Source: Streptomyces camponoticapitis
GTDB taxonomy: Bacteria > Actinomycetota > Actinomycetes > Streptomycetales > Streptomycetaceae
Direction: 5' to 3'
Assembly: GCF_014646115.1 (NCBI RefSeq)
Contig: NZ_BMMV01000033.1
Location: 21,365 to 85,364, forward strand
Length of the DNA stretch: 64,000 bases
The translations under genes were made by a program, and so were the position numbers. Below the pieces are notes generated by a model that searched no databases, was not told where the DNA came from, and worked only from the letters and a program-made list of their open reading frames with translations. Positions 7,769-16,772 of this stretch are shown here, in pieces; the first letter of the stretch is position 1; every line of letters starts with the position of its first letter.

Positions 7769-8754
7769 GGACACTGGTCACCGGCGGTGCGGGCTTCATC
7801 GGCTCGCACTACGTCAGGACCCTGCTCGACGGCGGCTATCCGGGCTCCGAAGGCACCGAGGTCACCGTCCTGGACAAGCTCACCTACGCCGGCAACCGGG
7901 ACAACCTCCCCGCCGCGCACCCCCGGCTGACCTTCGTCGAGGGCGACATCTGCGACCCGGAGCTGGTGCGCGCGCTGCTGCCCGGACACGACGCGGTGGT
8001 GCACTTCGCCGCGGAGTCGCACGTCGACCGGTCGCTGGAATCCGCCGCGGAGTTCGTCCGCACGAACGTCGGTGGCACCCAGACGCTGCTCGACGGCTGT
8101 GTCGCGGCGGGCATCGAGCGGTTCGTGCACGTCTCCACGGACGAGGTGTACGGCTCCATCGACCACGGTTCCTGGACGGAGGAGTGGCCGCTCGCGCCCA
8201 ACTCCCCGTACGCCGCGAGCAAGGCGTCCTCGGACCTGATCGCCCGCGCCTACTGGCGCACCCACGGGCTGGACCTGTCGATCACGCGCTGCTCCAACAA
8301 CTACGGCCCGTACCAGCACCCCGAGAAGCTGATCCCGCGCTTCATCACCAACCTCCAGGAGGGTGTGCCGCTCCCGCTGTACGGCGACGGGCGGAACATC
8401 CGCGAGTGGCTGCACGTGGACGACCACTGCCGGGCCATCCAGCTGGTCCTCGACCAGGGACGGGCCGGCGAGATCTACAACATCGGCGGCGGCAACGAGC
8501 AGACCAACCTCGGGATCACCGAACTGCTTCTGGAGCTCTTCGGGGCCGACCGGTCGATGGTCCGGCGCGTCGCCGACCGCAAGGGCCACGACCTGCGTTA
8601 CTCCCTGGACGAGAGCAAGATCCGCGACGAGCTCGGCTACGCCCCGCGCGTGCCGTTCGCCCAGGGGCTCGCCGACACAGTCGCCTGGTACAGCGACAAC
8701 CCCGCGTGGTGGAAGGCCGTCAAGCAGCGCACCGACAACCTCCAAGGAGTCTGA
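7765..8754 (+). CDS. rmlB: dTDP-glucose 4,6-dehydratase
   Basis: The 329-residue extended short-chain dehydrogenase converts dTDP-glucose to dTDP-4-keto-6-deoxyglucose. It shows the NAD motif GGAGFIGS at residues 7-14, the catalytic TDE in VSTDEVYG, and YAASK with the active-site Tyr-Lys pair, followed by CSNNYGPYQHPEKLIP and the REWLHVDDHC signature. The length is typical. The start overlaps the rmlA stop by 4 bp and the stop is one base before the next start, so the three genes are translationally coupled. Confidence 0.96.
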   Translation: MRTLVTGGAGFIGSHYVRTLLDGGYPGSEGTEVTVLDKLTYAGNRDNLPAAHPRLTFVEGDICDPELVRALLPGHDAVVHFAAESHVDRSLESAAEFVRTNVGGTQTLLDGCVAAGIERFVHVSTDEVYGSIDHGSWTEEWPLAPNSPYAASKASSDLIARAYWRTHGLDLSITRCSNNYGPYQHPEKLIPRFITNLQEGVPLPLYGDGRNIREWLHVDDHCRAIQLVLDQGRAGEIYNIGGGNEQTNLGITELLLELFGADRSMVRRVADRKGHDLRYSLDESKIRDELGYAPRVPFAQGLADTVAWYSDNPAWWKAVKQRTDNLQGV

Positions 8755-8755
8755 G

Positions 8756-10060
8756 ATGAGCGAGCACAAAGCACTGATTCTGGACGAGACCCGCAAGTAC
8801 CACCTCGACACGCAGAACGACGGCGGTTTCGTCCCGGGCGTCAGCGAGATCTGGCCCTCGGGCGCGGTGCTCGACGAGGACGACCGGGTGGCCCTGGTCG
8901 AGGCGGCACTCACGATGCGGATCGCGGCCGGCCACAGCTCACGCAAGTTCGAGTCGGCCTTCGCACGCAAGCTCAAACGGCGGAAGGCCCATCTGACGAA
9001 CTCCGGCTCGTCGGCCAACCTGCTCGCGATGGGCGCCTTCACCTCGCATCTGCTGGAGGACCGCAGGCTGGTGCCGGGCGACGAGGTCATCACCGTCGCG
9101 GCGGGCTTCCCGACGACGGTCAACCCGATCCTGCAGAACGGCCTGATCCCCGTCTTCGTCGATGTCGAGCTGGGGACGTACAACACCACCGCGAAGCGGG
9201 TGGAGGAGGCGATCGGGCCGCGTACCAGGGCCATCATGATCGCGCACGCGCTCGGCAACCCCTTCGAGGCCACCGAGATCGCCCAACTCGCCGAGGACCA
9301 CGGCCTGTTCTTCATCGAGGACAACTGCGACGGGGTCGGCTCCACCTACGACGGGAAGCTCACCGGCACCTTCGGTGACATCACCACCGTCAGCTTCTAC
9401 CCGGCCCACCATCTGACGATGGGCGAGGGCGGCTGCGTGCTGACCGCCAATCTCGCGCTGGCGCGGATCGTCGAGTCACTACGCGACTGGGGCCGGGACT
9501 GCTGGTGCGAGCCGGGCGAGAGCAACAAGTGCCTCAAGCGCTTCGACTACCAGATGGGCACGCTGCCCGAGGGCTACGACCACAAGTACATCTTCTCGCA
9601 CGTCGGTTACAACCTGAAGGCCACCGACCTCCAGGCGGCCCTGGGGCTGTCCCAGCTCGCCAAGCTCGACAGCTTCGTCGACGCCCGCAAGCGCAACTGG
9701 CGCCGGCTGCGCGAGGGCCTGGACGGCCTTCCGCATCTGATGCTGCCCGAGGCCACCCCCCGCAGCGACCCGAGCTGGTTCGGCTTCGCGCTGACCGTGG
9801 ACCCGGACGCCCCCTTCAGCCGGGCGGAGCTCGTGGAGTACCTGGAGGACCGGAAGATCGGTACGCGCCGGCTCTTCGCGGGCAACCTCACCCGGCACCC
9901 GGCCTACATCAACCAGCCGCACCGGGTCGTCGGCGACCTGGTCAACAGCGACATCATCACCATGCAGACGTTCTGGATCGGTGTCTACCCGGGGCTCACC
10001 GACGAGATGATCGACTACGTCGTCTCCACGATCCAGGAGTTCGTCGGAGCCCGCACATGA
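8756..10060 (+). CDS. PMP/[2Fe-2S]-dependent NDP-4-keto-6-deoxyhexose 3-dehydratase (E1/SpnQ/ColD type)
   Basis: The 434-residue protein is an aminotransferase-fold dehydratase that removes the C3 hydroxyl. The PLP lysine is replaced by histidine in SFYPAHHLTMGEGG (H218-H219), the hallmark of this group. The iron-sulfur cysteines are spaced C191-x57-C249-x-C251-x7-C259, exactly the pattern described for E1 (ascarylose pathway). It therefore uses PMP and takes electrons from a reductase. No E3-type reductase is encoded nearby, so it probably relies on housekeeping ferredoxin and its reductase, as shown for SpnQ. The ATG at 8756 is one base after the rmlB stop, with AAGGAG upstream. Confidence 0.94.
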   Translation: MSEHKALILDETRKYHLDTQNDGGFVPGVSEIWPSGAVLDEDDRVALVEAALTMRIAAGHSSRKFESAFARKLKRRKAHLTNSGSSANLLAMGAFTSHLLEDRRLVPGDEVITVAAGFPTTVNPILQNGLIPVFVDVELGTYNTTAKRVEEAIGPRTRAIMIAHALGNPFEATEIAQLAEDHGLFFIEDNCDGVGSTYDGKLTGTFGDITTVSFYPAHHLTMGEGGCVLTANLALARIVESLRDWGRDCWCEPGESNKCLKRFDYQMGTLPEGYDHKYIFSHVGYNLKATDLQAALGLSQLAKLDSFVDARKRNWRRLREGLDGLPHLMLPEATPRSDPSWFGFALTVDPDAPFSRAELVEYLEDRKIGTRRLFAGNLTRHPAYINQPHRVVGDLVNSDIITMQTFWIGVYPGLTDEMIDYVVSTIQEFVGART

Positions 10061-11532
10061 CCATGACCGCCACCAACACCGCCGCCGCCACGGGCACTTC
10101 GGGCACGTCGCCCCGCTCGGCCACCGCGGCGCCCGTCCCCGCCGGGACGCTGCGGCCCCGCGAGGACGTGAACCTGCCCTTCAGACTGGCCCGTTCGGCC
10201 GCCGCCACCGGCTCCGGCGCCGGGCCGCGCACCGACGAGGTCGCCGACTGGCTCGCGGGTCGCGAGAAGGCGCACCACTTCAAGGTGACCCGCATCGGCT
10301 TCGATCAGGTCAACGGCTGGGACTTCGACGCGACGACCGGAAACCTCCGGCACCACAGCGGGGGCTTCTTCACCGTCGAGGGCCTGGAGGTCACGGTCTC
10401 CGAAGGCCCCGTACGGAACTGGCGGCAGCCCATCATCAAGCAGCCGGAGGTCGGCATCCTGGGCCTGCTGGCCAAGGAGTTCGACGGGGTGCTGCACTTC
10501 CTGATGCAGGCCAAGATGGAGCCGGGCAACCCCAATCTGCTCCAGCTGTCACCGACGGTGCAGGCCACCCGGAGCAACTACACCAAGGTGCACAAGGGCG
10601 CCGACGTGAAGTACATCGAGTACTTCGTCCGGCCGGAGCGCGGCCGGGTCCTCGCCGACGCGCTGCAGTCCGAACACGGGTCGTGGTTCTACCACAAGTC
10701 CAACCGCAACATGATCGTCGAGACGGACGAGGACGTCGTCGTCGACGACGACTTCTGCTGGCTGACGCTCGGTCAGATCGGCGAACTGCTGCTGCGGGAC
10801 AACGTGGTGAACATGGACGCCCGTACGGTGCTGGCCTGCGCGCCGACCGCCCACGACGAGCACGGAGCGCTGCACACCGACACCGAGCTGCTCTCCTGGT
10901 TCACCTCCGAGCGCTCCCGGCACGATGTGCACGCGCGGCTCGTCCCGCTGAACGAACTGCCCGACTGGCGGCGCGGCGACTCCACCATCGACCATGTGCA
11001 CGGCCGTTACTTCCGGGTGGTGGGCGTCCAGGTCGAGGCCGGCAACCGCGAGGTCACCGGCTGGACCCAGCCCCTCTTCGAACCGTGCGGTCCCGGAGTC
11101 ACCGCGTTCCTGTCCCGGCGGGTCGGCGGGGTGCCGCACGTCCTGGCGCACGCCCGGGTCGAGGGCGGCTTCCTCGACACCGTCGAACTGGGGCCCACGG
11201 TCCAGTACACGCCCGGCAACTACGCCCATCTGGCGGGCGGCGACCGGCCGCCCTTCCTGGACCTGGTGCTGAACGCCGATCGCTCCCGTATCCGCTACGA
11301 GGCGCGGCACTCGGAGGAAGGAGGCCGGTTCCTGAACGCCGAGAGCCGCTACATGGTCATGGACGTGGACGGGCTGGACGGGATCGGCGACGGCGGGATC
11401 GAGGACGTACCGGCCGGCTACCGGTGGGTGACCCCCGGCCAGCTCAACTCCCTTTCCCGGCACGGGCATTACGTCAATGTCCAGGCCCGCACACTGCTGG
11501 CCTGCCTCAACGCCGGGGCGGTCCCGTGGTAG
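10057..11532 (+). CDS. NDP-hexose 2,3-dehydratase
   Basis: The 491-residue protein is made of two similar halves, each with the family pattern: WxQPIIKQPEVGILGLLAKEFDGVLHFLMQAKMEPGN in the first and WTQPLFEPCGPGVTAFLSRR then VLAHARVEGG in the second, with paired LSPTVQAT and LGPTVQYTPGNY segments. This is the SpnO/TylX3/OleV family that dehydrates dTDP-4-keto-6-deoxyglucose to remove the C2 hydroxyl; its unstable product is reduced by the next enzyme. The first ~60 residues are Ala/Thr/Gly-rich and probably disordered. The start overlaps the previous stop by 4 bp and the end overlaps the ketoreductase start by 7 bp. Confidence 0.94.
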   Translation: MTMTATNTAAATGTSGTSPRSATAAPVPAGTLRPREDVNLPFRLARSAAATGSGAGPRTDEVADWLAGREKAHHFKVTRIGFDQVNGWDFDATTGNLRHHSGGFFTVEGLEVTVSEGPVRNWRQPIIKQPEVGILGLLAKEFDGVLHFLMQAKMEPGNPNLLQLSPTVQATRSNYTKVHKGADVKYIEYFVRPERGRVLADALQSEHGSWFYHKSNRNMIVETDEDVVVDDDFCWLTLGQIGELLLRDNVVNMDARTVLACAPTAHDEHGALHTDTELLSWFTSERSRHDVHARLVPLNELPDWRRGDSTIDHVHGRYFRVVGVQVEAGNREVTGWTQPLFEPCGPGVTAFLSRRVGGVPHVLAHARVEGGFLDTVELGPTVQYTPGNYAHLAGGDRPPFLDLVLNADRSRIRYEARHSEEGGRFLNAESRYMVMDVDGLDGIGDGGIEDVPAGYRWVTPGQLNSLSRHGHYVNVQARTLLACLNAGAVPW

Positions 11533-12518
11533 CCCCTCCGTCGCCGCTGCGCGTCGGCGTGCTGGGCTGCGCCGACATCGCCCGCCGCCGGATGCTGCCC
11601 GCGATGGCGGCCTCGGAGGGCATCGAGATCGCCGCCGTGGCCAGCCGCGACGCGGACCGGGCGGCCCGTACCGCGCGGGAGTTCGGCTGCCTCGCGGTCC
11701 ACGGCTACGCCGAACTGCTGCGGCTCGACGAGGTCGACGCGGTCTACGTACCGCTGCCCGCCGCCCTGCACGCCCGGTGGGTGGAGGCCGCCCTGCGCGC
11801 GGACAAGCACGTCCTGGCGGAGAAGCCGCTCACCACCGAGCGGGCCGGCACCGCGGACCTGCTTGCGCTGGCCGACGCACGCGGGCTGGCGCTGATGGAG
11901 AACGTCATGTTCGTCCACCATCCGCAGCACGCGGCGGTACGTGAGCTGCTGGCGGACGGGGCGATCGGCACCTTGCACGGCTTCCAGTCCGCCTTCACCG
12001 TCCCCCGCCGCCCGGCGGGGGACGTGCGCCTCGATCCCGACCTGGGTGGGGGCGCGCTCTGGGACACCGGCGTGTATCCGCTGCGCGCGGCTCTCCATCT
12101 GCTGGGTCCGGACCTGGAGTTGGTCGCGGCGCTGCGCGGCTCCGGCCCGCAGGACCGGGTGGACACCGGCGGCGCCGCGCTGCTGAGCACGCCCGCCGGT
12201 GTCTTCGCCCAGGTCGTGTACGGGCTGGACCATGCCTACCGCTCGTCGTACGAACTGGTGGGCAGCGAGGGCCGGATCACCCTGGACCGTGCTTTCACCC
12301 CGCCCGCCGGCCATCGGCCGGTGATCCGTGTCGAACGGGCGTCGGGCACCGAGGAGATCGTGCTCGAACCGCACGACCAGGTGGCCGCCACCCTCACCGC
12401 CTTCGTCTCGGCGGCACGGACCGGCGGCGTCCCCCGGGACGCGGTGGCGGACTGTCTGCGCCAGGCGGCCCTGCTGGAATCGGCGCTGTTGAAGGGCGTC
12501 CGGCCGCTCACCCCATGA
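11526..12518 (+). CDS. NDP-hexose 3-ketoreductase (Gfo/Idh/MocA family)
   Basis: The 330-residue oxidoreductase has an N-terminal Rossmann start RVGVLGCADIARRRMLPAM, the EKPLT motif carrying the catalytic lysine, and GGGALWDTGVYPL, as in SpnN, OleW and KijD10. It reduces the 3-keto group formed after 2,3-dehydration to give a 2,6-dideoxy-4-keto sugar. The GTG at 11526 overlaps the dehydratase end by 7 bp. Dehydratase-ketoreductase pairs are normally adjacent and their products depend on each other, as here. Confidence 0.92.
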   Translation: MVAPPSPLRVGVLGCADIARRRMLPAMAASEGIEIAAVASRDADRAARTAREFGCLAVHGYAELLRLDEVDAVYVPLPAALHARWVEAALRADKHVLAEKPLTTERAGTADLLALADARGLALMENVMFVHHPQHAAVRELLADGAIGTLHGFQSAFTVPRRPAGDVRLDPDLGGGALWDTGVYPLRAALHLLGPDLELVAALRGSGPQDRVDTGGAALLSTPAGVFAQVVYGLDHAYRSSYELVGSEGRITLDRAFTPPAGHRPVIRVERASGTEEIVLEPHDQVAATLTAFVSAARTGGVPRDAVADCLRQAALLESALLKGVRPLTP

Positions 12519-12615
12519 CCTCTGGACCTCTACCCCGTACTCCGTCACTCCCCTACTCCGTGACCTCCCGGCCAGTGAAGTCCAGCCAGTGACCAGTTGA
12601 GAGCAGGAGCTCAGA

Positions 12616-13125
12616 ATGGAATCGATCGAGAACGAGGTGGCTCGGCTGCGCTCGCAGCTCCGGGTGGTGACCGACCGCTCGGACGTCAGGGATCTCGTCG
12701 AGCGCTACGTGGTCGGTCTCGACACCCTGCACGAGCCGGAGTTCGACGAGAGCTGGTACCGGACCGTCTTCACCGAGGACGCCCGGCTGGACTTCCCCGT
12801 CGGCAGCCACCGGGGGGTGAAGGGCCTGGCCCGTTTCCAGCGCGAGGCCAAGGGGAGGTGGGCCCGCACCCACCACCTCGGCTCGAACTCCACCATCCAC
12901 TTCGACGGCGACCGTGCGGAGGTACGCGCGCACCTCATCGCCACCCATGTGCACCACGACGACGAGGGTCCGCACTTCAACGTCGGCACGTACTTCGACA
13001 TCGGTGCGGTCCGCACCCCCGACGGCTGGCGGATCGACCGGCTCGCCTGCCGTGTGGTCTGGACGGCGGGCAAGGGACTGGCGTCGGTGCCGGGCGCGGA
13101 CCGCGGGTCGATGAGCTGCGCGTAG
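12616..13125 (+). CDS. NTF2/SnoaL-like fold protein
   Basis: The 169-residue protein starts with a short helix and has the pattern of SnoaL-like alpha+beta barrels: VRDLVERYVVGLDTL, SWYRTVFTEDARLDFPVG, then paired strands TIHFDGDRAEVRAHLIATHVHHD and GTYFDIGAVRTPDGWRIDRLACRV. Such folds include polyketide cyclases, hydroxylases and nonenzymatic proteins. An AGGAGC site precedes the ATG. It lies 97 bp after the 3-ketoreductase on the same strand and closes the sugar cassette, so it may act on the aglycone or the glycoside. The exact role cannot be read. Confidence 0.75.
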   Translation: MESIENEVARLRSQLRVVTDRSDVRDLVERYVVGLDTLHEPEFDESWYRTVFTEDARLDFPVGSHRGVKGLARFQREAKGRWARTHHLGSNSTIHFDGDRAEVRAHLIATHVHHDDEGPHFNVGTYFDIGAVRTPDGWRIDRLACRVVWTAGKGLASVPGADRGSMSCA

Positions 13126-13167
13126 CGGGCCGCAGGTGGAGCCCCGCGGCGGGCGCGTGGCTCGTCG

Positions 13168-14499
13168 TTACGGCGCGCTCCGCGCGGAGGGCGCCGCCTC
13201 CGACGGGTCCGCGCCGGTGGTGCCGGTGGCCGACTTGTCGCCGTTGGCCGGGACGGCCGGCGTGGCCTTGTCCGCCGTGACCGCTTCGGCGCCGGAAGCC
13301 GAGGAGGTGCTCCCGGCCGTGGCCGGGACGGATGCCTTGTCCCCGGACGGTACCGCCTCCGGCCAGCCGCCGGCCGGCGGCATCGCGACCTCGCGCCACC
13401 ACGGAGTGCCGGGGATGCTCTCGGTCACCGTCGGCTCGTAGGACTCGCCGGGGCGCGGCAGCGCCACGCGTACGCCGGTCTCGGCCGCCGCCGTGACCGT
13501 GCCCTCGCCGGGCTCGGCCCACGGGTGCGGCGCGAGGTTGAAGGTGCCCCAGTGGATCGGCAGCATCACGCCGGAGGGGCTGCCCTGCTGGAGGTCGACG
13601 TGCGCGCGCAGGCCCTCGGCGGGGGTCATGTGGATGTCCGGCCAGTATTCGCTGTAGGCGCCGATCTGGATCATCGTGGCGTCGAAGGGGCCGTGCGCGG
13701 CGCCGATGTCCCGGAACCCGGAGAAGTAACCGGTGTCACCGCTGTGGTAGATGCGGTGGTCGGGTCCCGCGACGACCCAGGACGCCCAGAGGGTGTGCTG
13801 CTGGTTGCGCAGGCCACGGCCGCAGAAGTGCCGCGCGGGCGTCGCAGTGAACGAGATGCCGGCCACCTCCGCCGTCTCGTTCCAGTCCAGCTCGCGCACG
13901 CGCGCCGCGGGCACTCCCCAGTGCTCCAGATGCGCGCCGACGCCCAGCGGCACGGCGAAGATGGTGTTCGTGGAGGCGAGTCCCTTGATCGTCGGCAGAT
14001 CGAGGTGGTCGTAGTGGTCGTGCGAGATGACGACGACGTCGACCGGCCCGAGTGCGGCGAGCGAGACGGGAACGGGGTGCAGCCGCTTCGGTCCGGCGAA
14101 GGAGTAGGGGGAGCATCGCTCACCCCAGACCGGGTCGAAGAGCACGCGCCTGCCGTCGATCTCGGCGAGGACGCTGGAGTGCCCCATCCAGGTCAGCCGC
14201 AGCCCGGAGGCGGGCGGTACGGCGAGGTCCGCGAGGGTGTCCCGGTGGACCGGGATCGGGGCGGCGGGTGCGCGCCGGGCGCGCGACTCCTTGCGGAGGT
14301 AGACCTTCGACAGCTCCAGCATGGAGCCTGAGGGTCTGGTCCTGGCGGTGCCCTCGGGATTCTGGAACACACCGTCGGCGAAGTTCGGGGAGTTGAGGAT
14401 CCGCTCCAGACGCTCGCCGGCCGGGTCGGCCCCGAAGGTCTCGGACCGCATCGCGCGCAGCCGGGAGCGGAGTGAGGGTGGGGAGCCGGCGCCGTTCAC
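13168..14499 (-). CDS. metallo-beta-lactamase-fold hydrolase (NAPE-PLD/UlaG-like)
   Basis: The 443-residue protein has a metallo-hydrolase domain at ~95-350: the metal motif SHDHYDHLD, then RHFCGRG, SGDTGYF and the final histidine in LPIHWGTF. LTWMGHSSVLAEIDG and DPVWGERCSP resemble the NAPE-phospholipase D/UlaG branch. The last ~90 residues are a low-complexity Ala/Ser/Thr/Gly tail not needed for the fold. The GTG start follows AGGAGA. It converges on the NTF2-like gene, so it is probably outside the sugar cluster. Natural substrate unknown. Confidence 0.85.
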   Translation of the reverse strand: MNGAGSPPSLRSRLRAMRSETFGADPAGERLERILNSPNFADGVFQNPEGTARTRPSGSMLELSKVYLRKESRARRAPAAPIPVHRDTLADLAVPPASGLRLTWMGHSSVLAEIDGRRVLFDPVWGERCSPYSFAGPKRLHPVPVSLAALGPVDVVVISHDHYDHLDLPTIKGLASTNTIFAVPLGVGAHLEHWGVPAARVRELDWNETAEVAGISFTATPARHFCGRGLRNQQHTLWASWVVAGPDHRIYHSGDTGYFSGFRDIGAAHGPFDATMIQIGAYSEYWPDIHMTPAEGLRAHVDLQQGSPSGVMLPIHWGTFNLAPHPWAEPGEGTVTAAAETGVRVALPRPGESYEPTVTESIPGTPWWREVAMPPAGGWPEAVPSGDKASVPATAGSTSSASGAEAVTADKATPAVPANGDKSATGTTGADPSEAAPSARSAP

Positions 14500-14530
14500 T
14501 GCATCTCCTGAAGGTTCGGGTTCATTTCAT

Positions 14531-14536
14531 TATGAG
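14531..14536 (-). promoter_or_regulatory. probable -10 element for the metallo-hydrolase gene
   Basis: On the minus strand the divergent region 14500-14789 contains CATAAT about 31 bp upstream of the GTG at 14499, in a locally AT-richer patch. A -35 could not be assigned. The same region must hold the promoter of the plus-strand dehydrogenase; nothing else was recognised in it. Confidence 0.35.
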
Positions 14537-14789
14537 CGTTTCTCGCTACCGGGGTGCCAGGCCGGCTGTGCCGTCCGGGGCACCTGACTGCAACGTCCGG
14601 ACGATCTCCCGGATTCCCCGGAGCGGCCATGGACAGTCGAGATCCGGCCACTCGGGCAGGGCTCCCCGAGCCCGTCGCGACCGCCTCCGCGCCCTCTTTG
14701 ACAGCCGCGCCTCCCGCTCCGGATACTGACCATCCATTCAGTTGCAGCACTCCCCCACGGTCTGCCGTCGCCCCCGGAGGCGCCCACCC

Positions 14790-15971
14790 ATGTCCCCCCT
14801 GATATCGCTGACCTGGCGCGACCACATCACCGGCCGCGAGGGGTATCTGGTCGTCGACCGGCTCGTGCGCGGAGTCTCCAGCGGCGGACTGAGGATGCGG
14901 GAGGGCTGTTCGCTGGAGGAGGTGACCGGGCTCGCGCGTGGCATGACCATGAAGGAGGCCCTGCACTTCAACGACGACCCCTCGGCGCGCTACATCCCGC
15001 TCGGCGGGGCGAAGGGCGGTATCGACTGCGACCCCCGGGACCCGGCGGCGTACGGCATCCTCGTCCGCTACCTGCGCGCGGTGAGGCCGTACATCGAGAC
15101 CGTCTGGACCACCGGCGAGGACCTGGGGCTGACCCAGGATCTGATCGACAGGGCCGCGGCGGAGGCCGGGCTCGTCTCGACCATTCAGGCGATCCATCCG
15201 CTCCTCGACGACGAGGAGGCCGCGCGGCGCCGGCTCGCCGACGCCTTCGCGGTGGACGTCGACGGGATCGGCCTGGACGAGTTGGCCGGGGGCTGCGGGG
15301 TGGCCGAGGCCGCGCTCACCGCGCTGGACCGGGCGGGGGTGGCGTACGAGGGGACACGGGTCGCGGTGCAGGGCCTGGGGACCATGGGCGGGGCGACCGC
15401 GCGGTTCCTCCTGAGGGCCGGGCTCACGATCGTGGCCGTAGCGGACGTGAAGGGCACCATCTCCTGCCCCGAGGGCCTGGACGTCGAGTCGCTGCTCGCC
15501 GCGCGTGACGCGTTCGGGACGGTGGACCGCGCGGTGCTGCGGCCCGGCGACCGCGAACTGCCGGGCGACGCCTGGCTGTCGGCGGACGCCGAGATCCTGG
15601 TGCCCGCGGCCGTCTCGTACGCGATCGACACCGCCAACCAGGCGCGAATCAGGGCCCGTTGGATCGTCGAGGCGGCCAACATGCCTGTTCTGGCCGAGGC
15701 GGAGGAGCTGCTGGCCGCACGCGGGATCACCGTTCTTCCGGACATCGTTGTCAACTCCGGTACGAACGCCTGGTGGTGGTGGACCCTCTTCGGCGACATC
15801 GGCCCCGACGCCGACGAGGCCCTCGCCCACACACGGCGCTCCATGCGCGCGCTGACGGAGCTGATGCTGGAACGCGCGGAGGCCGGGGGTACGACTCCGA
15901 GAGCCGCCGCGCACGCGATCGCCGCGGCCCGACTGCCCCTGATCGCCGAGCGGTTCGGCCATTACCACTGA
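14790..15971 (+). CDS. Glu/Leu/Phe/Val dehydrogenase family protein
   Basis: The 393-residue protein has the amino-acid dehydrogenase architecture. The substrate domain carries the catalytic lysine region YIPLGGAKGGIDCDP (~60-75) with GGLRMREG before it, and the nucleotide-binding domain carries VAVQGLGTMGG. It likely deaminates a branched-chain or aromatic amino acid, or glutamate, with NAD(P)+. VVNSGTNAWWWWTLFGDIG near the C-terminus is a tryptophan-rich version of the usual region that sets specificity, so the substrate is uncertain. The ATG at 14790 follows GGAGG by 9 nt. A TetR gene lies 67 bp downstream. Confidence 0.88.
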   Translation: MSPLISLTWRDHITGREGYLVVDRLVRGVSSGGLRMREGCSLEEVTGLARGMTMKEALHFNDDPSARYIPLGGAKGGIDCDPRDPAAYGILVRYLRAVRPYIETVWTTGEDLGLTQDLIDRAAAEAGLVSTIQAIHPLLDDEEAARRRLADAFAVDVDGIGLDELAGGCGVAEAALTALDRAGVAYEGTRVAVQGLGTMGGATARFLLRAGLTIVAVADVKGTISCPEGLDVESLLAARDAFGTVDRAVLRPGDRELPGDAWLSADAEILVPAAVSYAIDTANQARIRARWIVEAANMPVLAEAEELLAARGITVLPDIVVNSGTNAWWWWTLFGDIGPDADEALAHTRRSMRALTELMLERAEAGGTTPRAAAHAIAAARLPLIAERFGHYH

Positions 15972-16038
15972 CCGGGCGGGACTGCCCGTGGTTTACGGCC
16001 CGACGGTTCGTGTCAACCGGCGGGAGTTAGGGTTCAGT

Positions 16039-16659
16039 GTGGCGAGAGTACGGCTGAGTGTGGAGGAGCGGCGCGAGGACCTCCTGCGCGCCGCCGTCGA
16101 TCAGATCCAGACACGAGGGGTGGCGGCCGTGCGGGTGGCCGACGTCGCCGCCGTCCTCGGGGTGAGCAACGCCCTGGTGCTGTACCACTTCTCCACGAAG
16201 GAGAAGCTTCTCGCCGCCGCCTTCCGGCACGCCGCCGAGGAAGACCTGGCGCAATTGCGGGAGTTGCTCGGCCGTCGTACCAGCGCCCTGCGCCGGCTGC
16301 ACGCCGCGATCCGCTGGTACGCGCCGACCGGCGGGGCCAAGGGGTGGCGGCTCTGGATCGAGGGATGGGCGGCGGCGCCGCGCGAGCCGGCGCTCCACGA
16401 GGTGGCCAGCGAACTCGACCAGCAGTGGAAGGCCGCGCTCGCCTCCGTCATCGACGAGGGCGTCGACGCGGGCGAGTTCCGCTGCCCCGACCCGGTCGCG
16501 GCGGCCTGGCGGCTGACCGCGCTGCTGGACGGGCTGGCGGTGCAGATGACCTCGTACGCGGGATCGCTGACCCGCGCCACTCTCCTGGACTGGACGGACG
16601 AGGCGCTGGCACGTGAGCTCGGTGTCGACCGAGCGGAGCTCACCGCCGCCGGCCGATGA
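16039..16659 (+). CDS. TetR/AcrR-family transcriptional regulator
   Basis: The 206-residue protein has an N-terminal helix-turn-helix VRVADVAAVLGVSNALVLYHFSTKEKLL (~32-60) and a BetI-like C-terminal ligand domain rich in tryptophan (GWRLWIEGWAAAPREP). The GTG at 16039 lacks a good ribosome binding site, but TAGGGT at 16028-16033 lies 5 nt upstream, so the mRNA is probably leaderless. It follows the amino-acid dehydrogenase and may control it or the downstream kinase; no clear palindromic operator was found. Confidence 0.88.
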   Translation: MARVRLSVEERREDLLRAAVDQIQTRGVAAVRVADVAAVLGVSNALVLYHFSTKEKLLAAAFRHAAEEDLAQLRELLGRRTSALRRLHAAIRWYAPTGGAKGWRLWIEGWAAAPREPALHEVASELDQQWKAALASVIDEGVDAGEFRCPDPVAAAWRLTALLDGLAVQMTSYAGSLTRATLLDWTDEALARELGVDRAELTAAGR

Positions 16660-16772
16660 CCGGTCCCTCGGGGCCGGCGAACCACGGCTGACGAACCGCC
16701 ACCCCAGGTCGCCATGACCGGCCGGCACCACCACGGCCATACTGTGCGCGAGATCCGGAATCCGGAACGAAG

